A stretch of 64,000 bases of DNA, taken from positions 1,534,501-1,598,500 of the forward strand of contig NZ_CP017076.1 of the NCBI RefSeq assembly GCF_001742225.1, in the 5' to 3' direction. Made by a program: the position numbers and the translations under genes. Source of the stretch: Novosphingobium resinovorum. Lineage in GTDB: Bacteria; Pseudomonadota; Alphaproteobacteria; Sphingomonadales; Sphingomonadaceae. Under the pieces are notes generated by a model, which made no database searches, was not told the DNA's origin, and saw only the letters and a list, made by a program, of their open reading frames with translations. Every line of letters begins with the position of its first letter. Position 1 is the first letter of the stretch. This document shows, piece by piece, positions 36,007 to 44,031 of this stretch.

Positions 36007-37191
36007 ATGACCATGCGCGCCCTCCTCGCCGGGCTGGCGCTGCTGATCCCGGCGGCGGCTCACGCTGCGCCCACTACGCCGGGCGATCTGGTGACGGAGC
36101 GAGCGGTACTGGTCATGCGCCACGGCATCCGCGCGCCGCTGAACGGTGAAGTACCCGAAGGCACGCGCACCGATCGGCCCTGGCCGGTCTGGCCCGTCGC
36201 GCAAAGCGTCGTCACGCCGCACGGCAAACGGGCGCTGGAGATCGTCGCCGAAAGCGACCGTCGCCTGCTTGCGTCGCGCGGCCTGCTGGATGCAGCCGGT
36301 TGCCCGAAGGCCGGGTCGGTGTCGATCGTCGCCAACGCCTCGCCGCGCGTGATCGCCAGCGCAGCGGCCTATCTCCGCGGATTTGCGCCGCAGTGCGCCA
36401 TCAAGATCTCGCATCTAGAAGAACCGCAGGCCGATCCGATCTTCGAGCCCTTGCGCGCGAAAGCGACCGCGTTCGATGCCGATGCGGCCGTGGCCGATAT
36501 CAACCGCTCGACCGGCGGCATGGCCCGGCTTGCCGCGCGTGACCGCAAGGAACTCGCCCTGCTCAACCGCGTGCTGGGTTGCGGCGAGGCCGATTGCCTG
36601 CCCCCGGCCGCGCCCGCCATCGCCGCGCGGGATCGCGATATCGCGCTTTCCGGCCCGATCCGCAGCGCCTCGGGCATCGCCCAAGTGCTGCTGCTGCAGT
36701 ATCTGGAAGGCATGCCCGTCCAGCAGGTCGGCTGGGGCCGGATCGATGCGGCAGGATTGCAGCGGCTGGGCCGTCTGCATGCGGACCTGTTCACCGTCTA
36801 CACCCGGCCGCCCTACATGGCGGCCCATCAGGCCAGCGCGCTGGGGCGGCGCATCCTCGACACGCTCGACCACGGCCCCGCTTTCGAACTGTTGATGGGC
36901 CACGACACCAACGTGACCGCGCTGGCCGTTACGCTGGGCGTCGACTTGTGCGGCGAGGGGTGTGCCACGAACGACGTACCCCCCGGCGGTGCGATCCTCA
37001 TCGAGCGCCTGCGCGATGCACGCTCGGGCCTGCGCTACGTGCGCGCATCCTACCGCACCCAATCGCCCCAGGCGCTGCGGGGGCTGGGCGCGCAGGTCTC
37101 GCTCACGCCGCTGCGTTTACCCGGCTGCGCCAAGGACCCCTGCCGCTACGATGCCTTCGCCGCTACATTCGGGCAGCGCTTGGCGAAGTGA
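36007..37191 (+). CDS. Secreted histidine acid phosphatase (phytase/glucose-1-phosphatase type), 394 aa
   Basis: A signal peptide (MRALLAGLALLIPAAAHA, to about residue 20) leads into the histidine-acid-phosphatase signature VMRHGIRAPL (RHGxRxP), with the proton-donor HD pair in LMGHDTNVTAL near the C terminus. Conserved cysteines suggest disulfides. The ATG at 36007 is followed by another two codons later (36013); both fit the short spacing after the PI-PLC stop. Family members hydrolyse phytate, sugar phosphates or other phosphomonoesters in the periplasm. With the upstream receptor and PI-PLC it completes a likely phosphate/inositol scavenging operon. Confidence 0.85.
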   Translation: MTMRALLAGLALLIPAAAHAAPTTPGDLVTERAVLVMRHGIRAPLNGEVPEGTRTDRPWPVWPVAQSVVTPHGKRALEIVAESDRRLLASRGLLDAAGCPKAGSVSIVANASPRVIASAAAYLRGFAPQCAIKISHLEEPQADPIFEPLRAKATAFDADAAVADINRSTGGMARLAARDRKELALLNRVLGCGEADCLPPAAPAIAARDRDIALSGPIRSASGIAQVLLLQYLEGMPVQQVGWGRIDAAGLQRLGRLHADLFTVYTRPPYMAAHQASALGRRILDTLDHGPAFELLMGHDTNVTALAVTLGVDLCGEGCATNDVPPGGAILIERLRDARSGLRYVRASYRTQSPQALRGLGAQVSLTPLRLPGCAKDPCRYDAFAATFGQRLAK

Positions 37192-37269
37192 CCACTTAGA
37201 AGGTGATCGTAAATCGGGGCGACATTGCGGCCGACGCGGCGCAAGGCGTGAGAAGGACGGCGGTCGCCC

Positions 37270-37686
37270 TCAGGAGCGCGGGTCGACGTCGACGATCCAG
37301 GTGATGCCGAACTTGTCGGCCAGCATGCCATACAGCGGCGACCAGGCCGAAGGGCCGATCGGCTGAAGGATCGCCGCGCCCTCGGCCAGCGCCTCCCACC
37401 GCTGCCGGACTGCGTCCGCCGACGTCCCGCGCAACGAGACGTAGAAGGCGTTGGTGCCGGCATCGTGGTCGTGCCCCGCCTGCACGTCGAACGCCATGAT
37501 GCGGAAGCCGTCCTGGGCGGCGACCTGGCCCCAGATGACGTGATCGGGCGACCCGGCAAGCTGGGCCTGCCCCATGGCGCCATAAGTCATCACAGTCTGT
37601 TCCCCGCCGAAGACATGCTGGTAGAAGTCGAGGGCTGCGCGGGCCTGGCCCCGGAAATTGAGATGGGTGGTAACGGCAAAGGTCAT
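37270..37686 (-). CDS. VOC/PhnB-type glyoxalase-like protein, 138 aa
   Basis: Typical PhnB-like VOC protein: THLNFRGQARAALDFYQHVF at the N terminus, QVAAQDGFRIMAFDV in the middle and KFGITWIVDVDPRS at the C terminus. Proteins of this size form dimers with one metal/ligand site per chain, but the exact activity is not predictable. The ATG at 37686 gives the family length; a longer open frame upstream has no family support. It is divergent from a WYL regulator 90 nt away, so that regulator may control it. Confidence 0.85.
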   Translation of the reverse strand: MTFAVTTHLNFRGQARAALDFYQHVFGGEQTVMTYGAMGQAQLAGSPDHVIWGQVAAQDGFRIMAFDVQAGHDHDAGTNAFYVSLRGTSADAVRQRWEALAEGAAILQPIGPSAWSPLYGMLADKFGITWIVDVDPRS

Positions 37687-37776
37687 TGCTTGAACTCCTG
37701 GATCTACGGCGGCACTCGCTTTCGCCGGCCACCTCTTGCATAGCGGGGCCCAACTGCCATTTTCCGTCAGTAGGCC

Positions 37777-38511
37777 ATGCCGCGATCCGATCGTCTCCTT
37801 CGACTGCTCCACGCGATGCGCACCATGGCGGGGCCGCTCACGGCGGCGCGGCTGGCGGAAGAAACGGGCGTATCGCCGCGCTCCCTCTACCGGGACATCG
37901 ATGCGCTGCGCAGTGCCGGTGCACGGATCGAAGGCGCACGCGGCTATGGCTATCGCCTTCTGGAAGATCCGGCGCTGCCACCGCAAATGCTCGACCGGGA
38001 CGAGATCGAAGTGCTCGCGCTAGGGCTCGCCGAAGTGCGCGCCTGGGGCGATCCGGCGCTGGCGCGGGCAGCCGATTCGGTTCTTGCGAAAATCGCCGCG
38101 ACCCTGCCCGACGAGCGCGAACGGCAGTTGCTCCACGCGATCGCGCAAGTTTTCCGCCCGGAGCCGCGCTATGCCGCGCCGCTCGATCTGGCACCGTTGC
38201 GGGCGGCATGCTGGCAGGAGCAGGCGGTCGATATCCGCTATGTCGATGGCGATGGCGCGATGAGCGACAGGACGATCCTGCCGCTTGCGCTGTTCTACAC
38301 CGAAACCTGCGTGACCGCTCTGAGCTGGTGCTGCCTGCGCGAAGATTTCCGGATGTTCCGAACCGATCGGATGGCCGATATCCGGGTGAACGGCACGAGC
38401 TTTCGTCCGCGCCGGGTGCCGCTGCTGCGTGATTATCTGGCACAGTTGCAGGCGCGGCACCGCGCGCGAGATGATCGCGGCAGCAACCCGGCCTCGGTAA
38501 CCGTGAACTGA
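37777..38511 (+). CDS. YafY-type transcriptional regulator (HTH_11 plus WYL), 244 aa
   Basis: A DeoR-like HTH at the N terminus (RLLRLLHAMRTMAGPLTAAR, then SPRSLYRDIDALRSAG, then GARGYGYRL) is followed by the WYL-domain region (IRYVDGDGAMSDRTILPLAL, then ALSWCCLREDFRMFRTDRMA). The signature here is ALSWC and DFRMFR rather than a canonical WYL tripeptide. These regulators commonly repress divergently transcribed small genes; the VOC gene lies opposite with 90 nt between starts. The 335 bases after it (38512-38847) contain no gene I can support. Confidence 0.85.
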   Translation: MPRSDRLLRLLHAMRTMAGPLTAARLAEETGVSPRSLYRDIDALRSAGARIEGARGYGYRLLEDPALPPQMLDRDEIEVLALGLAEVRAWGDPALARAADSVLAKIAATLPDERERQLLHAIAQVFRPEPRYAAPLDLAPLRAACWQEQAVDIRYVDGDGAMSDRTILPLALFYTETCVTALSWCCLREDFRMFRTDRMADIRVNGTSFRPRRVPLLRDYLAQLQARHRARDDRGSNPASVTVN

Positions 38512-38847
38512 GTTAGGCACAGTTTGCGGCCATCTCTCAGTTGAACGGTAGCCCGTTTACATCAACCCCTCCCGGTATAACCGATGTTGCTGCCGCCGCA
38601 GTTCAGCAAGGTGCCTTTGGGTTGGTAGCCGTATCCCACGAAATCGGCCCATCCTTGCCGCTCAAAGTCCTTTCCCAGCTTTCCGAAAGCGGACATAATT
38701 TTGGGCGAGTTCGTAGACCGCATAACGTCAGGAAAGTTGGGCCTCGGCGACGGTCCGGACTTGAAACCTATATCGTGTAAGCGAACCGTCGTTCATTTGA
38801 ACTGCCGCCCCCGACTAACATCTCCTGCCCAGAGCCTACCCGCAAGC

Positions 38848-39702
38848 TCACAGGCTTTCGGCTGGCAGAAATAGAGCTTTTACCTCGGAAATTAGCGTCT
38901 CGACAGATGGTGATAGCTGCCCTCGCTTATGCACGATTGCACAGTGCCAGGCCGGCTCAATTTTGCACAGCTTGACGAGTTTTCCCGAAGCCAGCTCTGC
39001 TTCAGCGAGCATATCCGAGGAGAACCATACTACATCGCTATCCATAGTAATTTTTTTTAGTATGTCAAAATTGCTGCAAACTATCGATCCTGCATTGATC
39101 GGCGGAAAATCCACCCCAGTACCGGATGCCACCTTGTAATGCCAAATATCTTCCAGATTCGTGCAATCGCTTGCAAGCGGATGGCCAGCCCGAACTAATA
39201 CGGATATAGAAAGATCAAACAGAAATTCGATTTCTAAATCATCTATGTTTGGATTTGACTTCGACATCGGCAAGAATGCGACATCGATAAGATCGGATCG
39301 AAGGTCGTTGATCGCCTTGTCCGACACATTTATTGATGGGTGCAACTCTATTCGCGGTGACTTCGCCAACATGGCAGTCGTCAGCGGAGCCAAGGCTATG
39401 CTGGCGACAATCGGGGCCATTGCAAAGCTTACTTGACCCAGTTCACCACGAGCGAACAGGTAAAGGCTATGTTCGAAACTCAGCGCATGCTGCAGCAGTC
39501 GCCGGGCTTCAGCAATGATTGCAGTGCCCGAGGGCGTCGGACTAATCCCATTTCTTCGACGATCGAAAATCTTTACCCCCAATCGCCTTTCACTTTCAGC
39601 CACGCTGCGGCTGAGGGCTGGCTGAGTTAGATTAAGTTTTTGCCCTGCTTTGGAAAAACTTTCCGCATCGGCGACAGCCACGAGATGCTCGAGCATGTTT
39701 AG
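38848..39702 (-). pseudogene. LysR-family regulator, interrupted after its fifth codon by an IS5-family element
   Basis: The body is a normal LysR protein: wHTH (AVADAESFSKAGQKLNLTQP, then ALSRSVAESERRLGVKIFDR) followed by a substrate-binding domain to the stop at 38848. The first codons lie on the other side of the IS: ATG at 40670-40672 encodes MRVD, and removing the IS and one TTAG restores MRVDLNMLEHLVAVADAESF, a textbook LysR start, giving 288 aa. With the IS in place an artificial frame from inside the IS runs into the gene and an internal ATG (39696) remains, so a shortened protein might still be made. It was divergent from the TonB receptor at 40777, its likely target. Confidence 0.85.
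39699..39702. repeat. Left target duplication TTAG of IS5-family insertion
   Basis: TTAG here and at 40657-40660 flank the element; the two copies are the only bases shared at both edges, and deleting one with the IS restores the LysR frame. Confidence 0.8.
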
Positions 39703-40656
39703 TGTCTGATTCAAAATTGCGGGCGTGGCAATCAGGGCCTTGCGATGCGGCGAGCATATAGCTGGATGGATGCGATAAAGAGCCAAGCTGTGGCGGACGC
39801 GATGGTTTCCTCGAAGTCCTTTGCCAGACGCCGGTTGCGGCTCAGCCATGCGAACGTTCTTTCGACGACCCATCGTCGCGGCAAGACCTCGAAGCCCTTG
39901 GCAGTATCGGACCGTTTGATGATTTCGACGGTCCACTTTCCGATCCGGCGCAGGGCCTCCCTGAGCTTGTTTCCGGCATAGCCGCCGTCTGCAAACACGT
40001 GACGCAGCCAGGGGAAGCGCCTGACGATTTCTCCAAGGACCAGCGGTGCCCCGTCCCGGTCCTGAATGTCGGCGGCGTGCACAACGGCATGGACAAGATT
40101 TCCATCGGTGTCGGTCAGGATGTGCCGTTTGCGTCCTTTGATCTTCTTCGCTGCATCGTAACCGCACAGGCCACCGCTTTCGGTCGTCTTGACCGACTGG
40201 CTGTCGATCACGCCAGCGCTGGGAGAAGCCTCTCGCCCATCAGCTTCTCGGGCCATCATCAACAAGGTGTGGTTTATCGTCAGCCACAGCCCGTTGTCTC
40301 GCCACAAGTAGAACCAATGCCGCACGCTCGACACCGGCGGAAAGCAAGGCGGCAGCATCCGCCATGGCAGGCCTCCGCGCAGTAGGTACAGAATTGCCTC
40401 GACGATGCGTCGTAATGGCCATTTGCGGGGCCGTCCGACACGAGACGCAGGTGGAAGCAATGGCTCCAGCAGCGCCCACTCGGCATCCGTCAAATCGCTT
40501 GGCAAAGCTAGCCCTCTTCGCGCATGAAGGGCGCGAGTGGTATCGGTCCACATCGTTGAATCCATGGTAGTTTTTGGCGAAACCCATGAATCAATGACAG
40601 GCCAAAGCGTCAAGCTAACCTGCTGATACCACTCAACTTATTTTCTGATCAGGCTC
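39703..40656 (-). mobile_element. IS5-family (IS427-group-like) element, 954 bp
   Basis: The left end reads TGTCTGATTCAAAAT and the reverse complement of the right end reads GAGCCTGATCAGAAAAT: imperfect inverted repeats beginning with a purine/T step. A single transposase gene fills the element. TTAG is duplicated on both sides. The insertion separates the start codon of the LysR gene from its body. Confidence 0.82.
39732..40565 (-). CDS. IS5-family transposase, 277 aa
   Basis: DDE transposase. The N-terminal part is LALPSDLTDAEWALLEPLLP, then GRPRKWPLRRIVEAILYLLR with WRMLPPCFPPVSSVRHWFYL. The catalytic residues lie in SAGVIDSQSVKTTESGG, FADGGYAGNKL and WVVERTFAWLSRNRRLAKDF. It is full length for the group in a single frame, with no frameshift signal. 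The ATG at 40565 is chosen; another in-frame ATG four codons later (40553) also fits the usual MWTDTTR start. An open frame reaching 40613 lacks support. Apparently active. Confidence 0.9.
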   Translation of the reverse strand: MDSTMWTDTTRALHARRGLALPSDLTDAEWALLEPLLPPASRVGRPRKWPLRRIVEAILYLLRGGLPWRMLPPCFPPVSSVRHWFYLWRDNGLWLTINHTLLMMAREADGREASPSAGVIDSQSVKTTESGGLCGYDAAKKIKGRKRHILTDTDGNLVHAVVHAADIQDRDGAPLVLGEIVRRFPWLRHVFADGGYAGNKLREALRRIGKWTVEIIKRSDTAKGFEVLPRRWVVERTFAWLSRNRRLAKDFEETIASATAWLFIASIQLYARRIARP

Positions 40657-40660
40657 TTAG
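40657..40660. repeat. Right target duplication TTAG of IS5-family insertion
   Basis: Second TTAG copy, right after the element; the LysR start codon lies 10 bp further out at 40670-40672. Confidence 0.8.
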
Positions 40661-40731
40661 ATCAACACGCATTACCATCAGTTATAAAACCCGCATCAAG
40701 AATGCATTGGAAAGACGCTGCCTTCTGCCCA

Positions 40732-40772
40732 TAAACCCCAAACTCTACAAAATCAGTTGAGTTTGGGGTTTA
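40732..40772. promoter_or_regulatory. Perfect 14-bp inverted repeat just before a TonB-receptor start codon
   Basis: TAAACCCCAAACTC and GAGTTTGGGGTTTA are exact complements separated by 13 nt; the second arm ends 4 nt before the ATG at 40777. In mRNA this would sequester the ribosome-binding region; in DNA it could be an operator for a dimeric regulator. No T-run follows, so a terminator is unlikely. Confidence 0.7.
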
Positions 40773-40776
40773 GGCG

Positions 40777-43587
40777 ATGTCTGCGGTCAAAGAAAACTCC
40801 TTAATCGAGAATCTTGAAGGGTTGTCGGGACTATCCGAGTTACCCCGCCGAGCAGGGCACTGCACCGCAATGTCATTAGCGTTGTTGGCCTTCATACCCG
40901 CAGCGGCCGCTCAAACGGCCGGCACGGCAGCGGACGGAGCTTCGGACGAGATCGTGGTTCAGGGTATTCGCTCCAGCCTGGCCAATGCCGTGAGCATCAA
41001 GCGGAATGCCGACACGGTGGTGGATGCCATCAGTGCCGAGGACATCGGCCGATATCCCGACGTTAACATCGCGGAATCCGTGCAGCGCATTTCAGGTGTC
41101 CAAATCAACCGTTCGCGCGGCGAAGGTCAGTCTGTCAACATCCGTGGCCTGCCGGCGGTTTTCACTCAGGTCAATCTCAACGGCCGCAGTGTAGCGAATG
41201 CGCTCGTCGGCGCTGAAGCGACGGCCAGCCGCGCTTTCGATTTTTCGATCCTCGCTCCCGAATTTGTTAGGGCGCTGGAAGTATACAAGGCGCCGACCGC
41301 CGATCTCGAGGAAGGCGGACTTTCCGGCACTGTCAATATTCGCACACCGCATGCGCTCGAAATCGGCAAACGTGTCGTGGCGGGGTCAGTCCAGGCCGAA
41401 TATTCTGACACGTCAGGCAAGGCCGCGCCCCGAGCGTCATTGCTTTACGCAGATACTTTCGGCGGGGATCGCCTGGGGATCACGGCCGGGATTTCATACT
41501 CAAAGCGCCGCCCTGAAACCCACGCGTTCGCTTCAGTCTACAACTATCCGACCGAAGGAACGGGCCTGGGATCGGGCACGCAGCCGACGGATCTCAACGG
41601 CAATGGCGTAATCGAACCACAGCTCGGCGTGCGTATTCCAGGGGTGCCAAATTTTTCGCTGTCACAGGAAAGTCGCGAACGGATCGGCGCCATCGGCTCG
41701 GTGGAATATCGTGTCACGGACGATCTGAAGCTCTATGCGGACGTGCTTTACACACGGCTCAAGGTCCATTCAGAGCGTAGCGAGAACAACTGGTTCGTCG
41801 CCAACTCCCGTGGTCTCTTAAGCTCCGCGACGATAACTTCACCCTATGACGGTATTCCCACCGTCAGCGACATCGAACTCGCGCAACTCGACATCCGAGC
41901 CAATGGGCGGGTGGAAGACAGTATTGGCACGATTTCCGACATCGTTGCCGGCGGCGAGTGGGAAAAGGATCGCATCAGAGTGGAGTTCTCTGGCAGTCGA
42001 TCCTCGTCGCGCCAGACAACGAGCAATATCGCGCTTGCGACCACCTTCATCGGCCAAGGCTACTTCGCCAGTGATCCCGGCGACGAGCTGCCGAGTGCAG
42101 GCTTCGTCGGCAGTAGTCTCGCGGCGTCGCAAGACCCGGCAAACTACCGTATTGCTAGTGTCAACGGGCTGTTCCGCAACGAAAGCACCGACCGCCAGTA
42201 CGATGCCAAGGTCGATATCATCCGGCATTTCGGTGATCGCGGATTGATCCGCCTGGCGATAGGCGGGCGCTATTCCGACAGGAGCCGCTACCAGGGCAAC
42301 CGCCGGCTTACGGTGCTGCCAGCGGGCATATCGGGGCTCTATGGCGGATTGCCTGCGGGGGTACTGCCGGGCTCGTTCAGCGCCGGACCGCTCATGCATA
42401 TCGTATCTGCGGGCAGTGGCCAATTTCTTGGCAGCTATGGAGGGGCGGCGAGTTTTCCGACCCAGTTGCTCGTCTCCGATCCCGACGCCTTCATCCTTAA
42501 ACAGAGCGCCGCCGATCTGATTGCCGCTGGCATCTACACCAACGATCCTACCGGGATCACCGATGTGAAAGAGGAAACGATCGCGGGCTATGCGCGCGCT
42601 GACTTCGCTTTCGGCAAGCTGACCGGCAATATCGGCGCACGCCTGGTGCGCACCAATCAGAACTCGGTCGGCGTCAGCCCAGATCTCAGCGCCATTACGA
42701 TCGATTTCACCGCCGGCTCGGTAACTCGCGTGCCTCCGGCCGCTCCCGTCACGGTGCGGCGTAGCTACACGCAGCTGTTGCCAAGTCTGAACCTTCGCTA
42801 CGAGGCCACTGACAAGTTGCAATTCCGGTTGGCGCTATCGCGCACGCTCGCGCGTCCCAACCTTTCCGACATCGCGCCAACGACGACCGTGAACGGACTC
42901 ACCCTCACGATCACCCGCAAAAATCCGTTCCTCGATCCATTCCTGTCAGATAATGCCGACCTGACGGCGGAATGGTATTTCGGGCGAGGTTCAGTTTTCG
43001 GCGTATCCGGTTTCTACAAGGATCTCGGTTCGCTGATACGCAGCACTTCGACGAGCCAGGTCATTCCCGTGCAGGTAATCGGATCGGACGGATTGTTGTC
43101 CAGCCGCGATCTGCGTTTCACGGTCAACAGTCCGGCCAATGCCAGCGGTGTGAAGCTGAAAGGGTTCGAACTCTATTACCAGCAGGCCTTCACTTTCCTG
43201 CCGAGCCCATTGGATGGGCTCGGCGTGTCTGCCAACTACACCTTCATCGACAACTCCGATCCTCAGAAGCTGACAGCCGCGTCGCGCAACAACTTCAACG
43301 TCACAGGATACTACGAGAAAGGGCCGCTCGGCATCCGCCTGTCCTATGCGTGGCGTGGCAGTTATCTCTCCACAGCATCCGAAGGGCCCACCATGGGCGT
43401 TCGCGCGAAAGCTTTCGGGACGCTTGATGGGAGTGCCTCGGTCAAGCTTACAGATAATGTGTCGCTGGCGGTGGAGGCGGTCAACATACTGGGGGCTGCC
43501 GAGGTCGCGCAGTTCCTGACCGAACTGCCGAGCAGCTATTCCTATTCGGGGCGACGGGTACTGGCCGGCGCCCGCATATCATTCTGA
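40777..43587 (+). CDS. TonB-dependent receptor, 936 aa
   Basis: Receptor with an unusually long cytoplasmic-looking N terminus (about 30 residues) before the signal peptide (MSLALLAFIPAAAAQ). A TonB box-like DEIVVQGIRSS follows, then a plug (EDIGRYPDVNIAESVQRISG, INRSRGEGQSVNIRGLPAVF, GLSGTVNIRTPHALEIGKRV) and a large barrel ending in GARISF. The SSLANAVSIKRNADTVVDAI segment is typical of sphingomonad/caulobacter sugar or sulfated-compound TonB receptors. Its neighbours are a divergent LysR regulator (now interrupted) and a convergent arylsulfatase, so a sulfated organic substrate is a reasonable inference. A perfect hairpin sits in front of the start. Confidence 0.9.
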   Translation: MSAVKENSLIENLEGLSGLSELPRRAGHCTAMSLALLAFIPAAAAQTAGTAADGASDEIVVQGIRSSLANAVSIKRNADTVVDAISAEDIGRYPDVNIAESVQRISGVQINRSRGEGQSVNIRGLPAVFTQVNLNGRSVANALVGAEATASRAFDFSILAPEFVRALEVYKAPTADLEEGGLSGTVNIRTPHALEIGKRVVAGSVQAEYSDTSGKAAPRASLLYADTFGGDRLGITAGISYSKRRPETHAFASVYNYPTEGTGLGSGTQPTDLNGNGVIEPQLGVRIPGVPNFSLSQESRERIGAIGSVEYRVTDDLKLYADVLYTRLKVHSERSENNWFVANSRGLLSSATITSPYDGIPTVSDIELAQLDIRANGRVEDSIGTISDIVAGGEWEKDRIRVEFSGSRSSSRQTTSNIALATTFIGQGYFASDPGDELPSAGFVGSSLAASQDPANYRIASVNGLFRNESTDRQYDAKVDIIRHFGDRGLIRLAIGGRYSDRSRYQGNRRLTVLPAGISGLYGGLPAGVLPGSFSAGPLMHIVSAGSGQFLGSYGGAASFPTQLLVSDPDAFILKQSAADLIAAGIYTNDPTGITDVKEETIAGYARADFAFGKLTGNIGARLVRTNQNSVGVSPDLSAITIDFTAGSVTRVPPAAPVTVRRSYTQLLPSLNLRYEATDKLQFRLALSRTLARPNLSDIAPTTTVNGLTLTITRKNPFLDPFLSDNADLTAEWYFGRGSVFGVSGFYKDLGSLIRSTSTSQVIPVQVIGSDGLLSSRDLRFTVNSPANASGVKLKGFELYYQQAFTFLPSPLDGLGVSANYTFIDNSDPQKLTAASRNNFNVTGYYEKGPLGIRLSYAWRGSYLSTASEGPTMGVRAKAFGTLDGSASVKLTDNVSLAVEAVNILGAAEVAQFLTELPSSYSYSGRRVLAGARISF

Positions 43588-43641
43588 CGATAGAGGCGCT
43601 CCACCCGCGAAACGGAAGCACGTTGGACAGACATCCGGCTA

Positions 43642-43990
43642 TCATCCGGGAAGCGACGTGGAGCCTCTTCGCACGCAACGGAAACCGATGTGCCCCGCCA
43701 ATAGTTCGCCATCATCGCGCCGCCGGAGGATACTCCAGCCCCGCGATGGAACTGCCCGGCCCAAACGGCGCGCGCCAGTCCACGCGATACGAAAGTCCCA
43801 CCAGGTCGGCATCGAGGTATCGACCGGCGCCACGCTCATTTCGAACACGGCGAATCCCGGTAGTGCCAGTTTGGGCCGCATACGCGGATCGCACGCGATC
43901 TGCGCAAATGTGACGTGACCTGTCGCTGCTACGAACGCGGCGAACGTGCCGGACCGGAGCTTCCCCTGGATAGAAACGATCTGAGGCCAT
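43642..43990 (-). pseudogene. Formylglycine-generating enzyme (SUMF1-like), degraded
   Basis: Pieces of the sulfatase-activating enzyme fold appear in two frames. ASDRFYPGEAPVRHV is followed, in another frame, by TFAAFVAATGHVTFAQIACD, LPGFAVFEMSVAPVD and PTWWDFRI. The first frame returns with YRVDWRAPFGPGSSIAGLE, and the second resumes with GHIGFRCVRR, the typical C-terminal end. The middle, including the Cys pair region, is deleted. At least three frame changes make it non-functional. It lies 41 nt downstream of the arylsulfatase gene it would have served. Confidence 0.75.
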
Positions 43991-44031
43991 GGCGAAGACG
44001 CCGTCGGGAGATGGATCATCCTTGGACCGGG

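Noticed and set aside
38541..38780. 79-codon + strand open frame
   Set aside because: No family resemblance and no ribosome site; the segment looks non-coding.
39703..40167. Long N-terminal extension of the LysR frame into the IS
   Set aside because: It is transposase DNA read in another frame; the native first codons are at 40661-40672.
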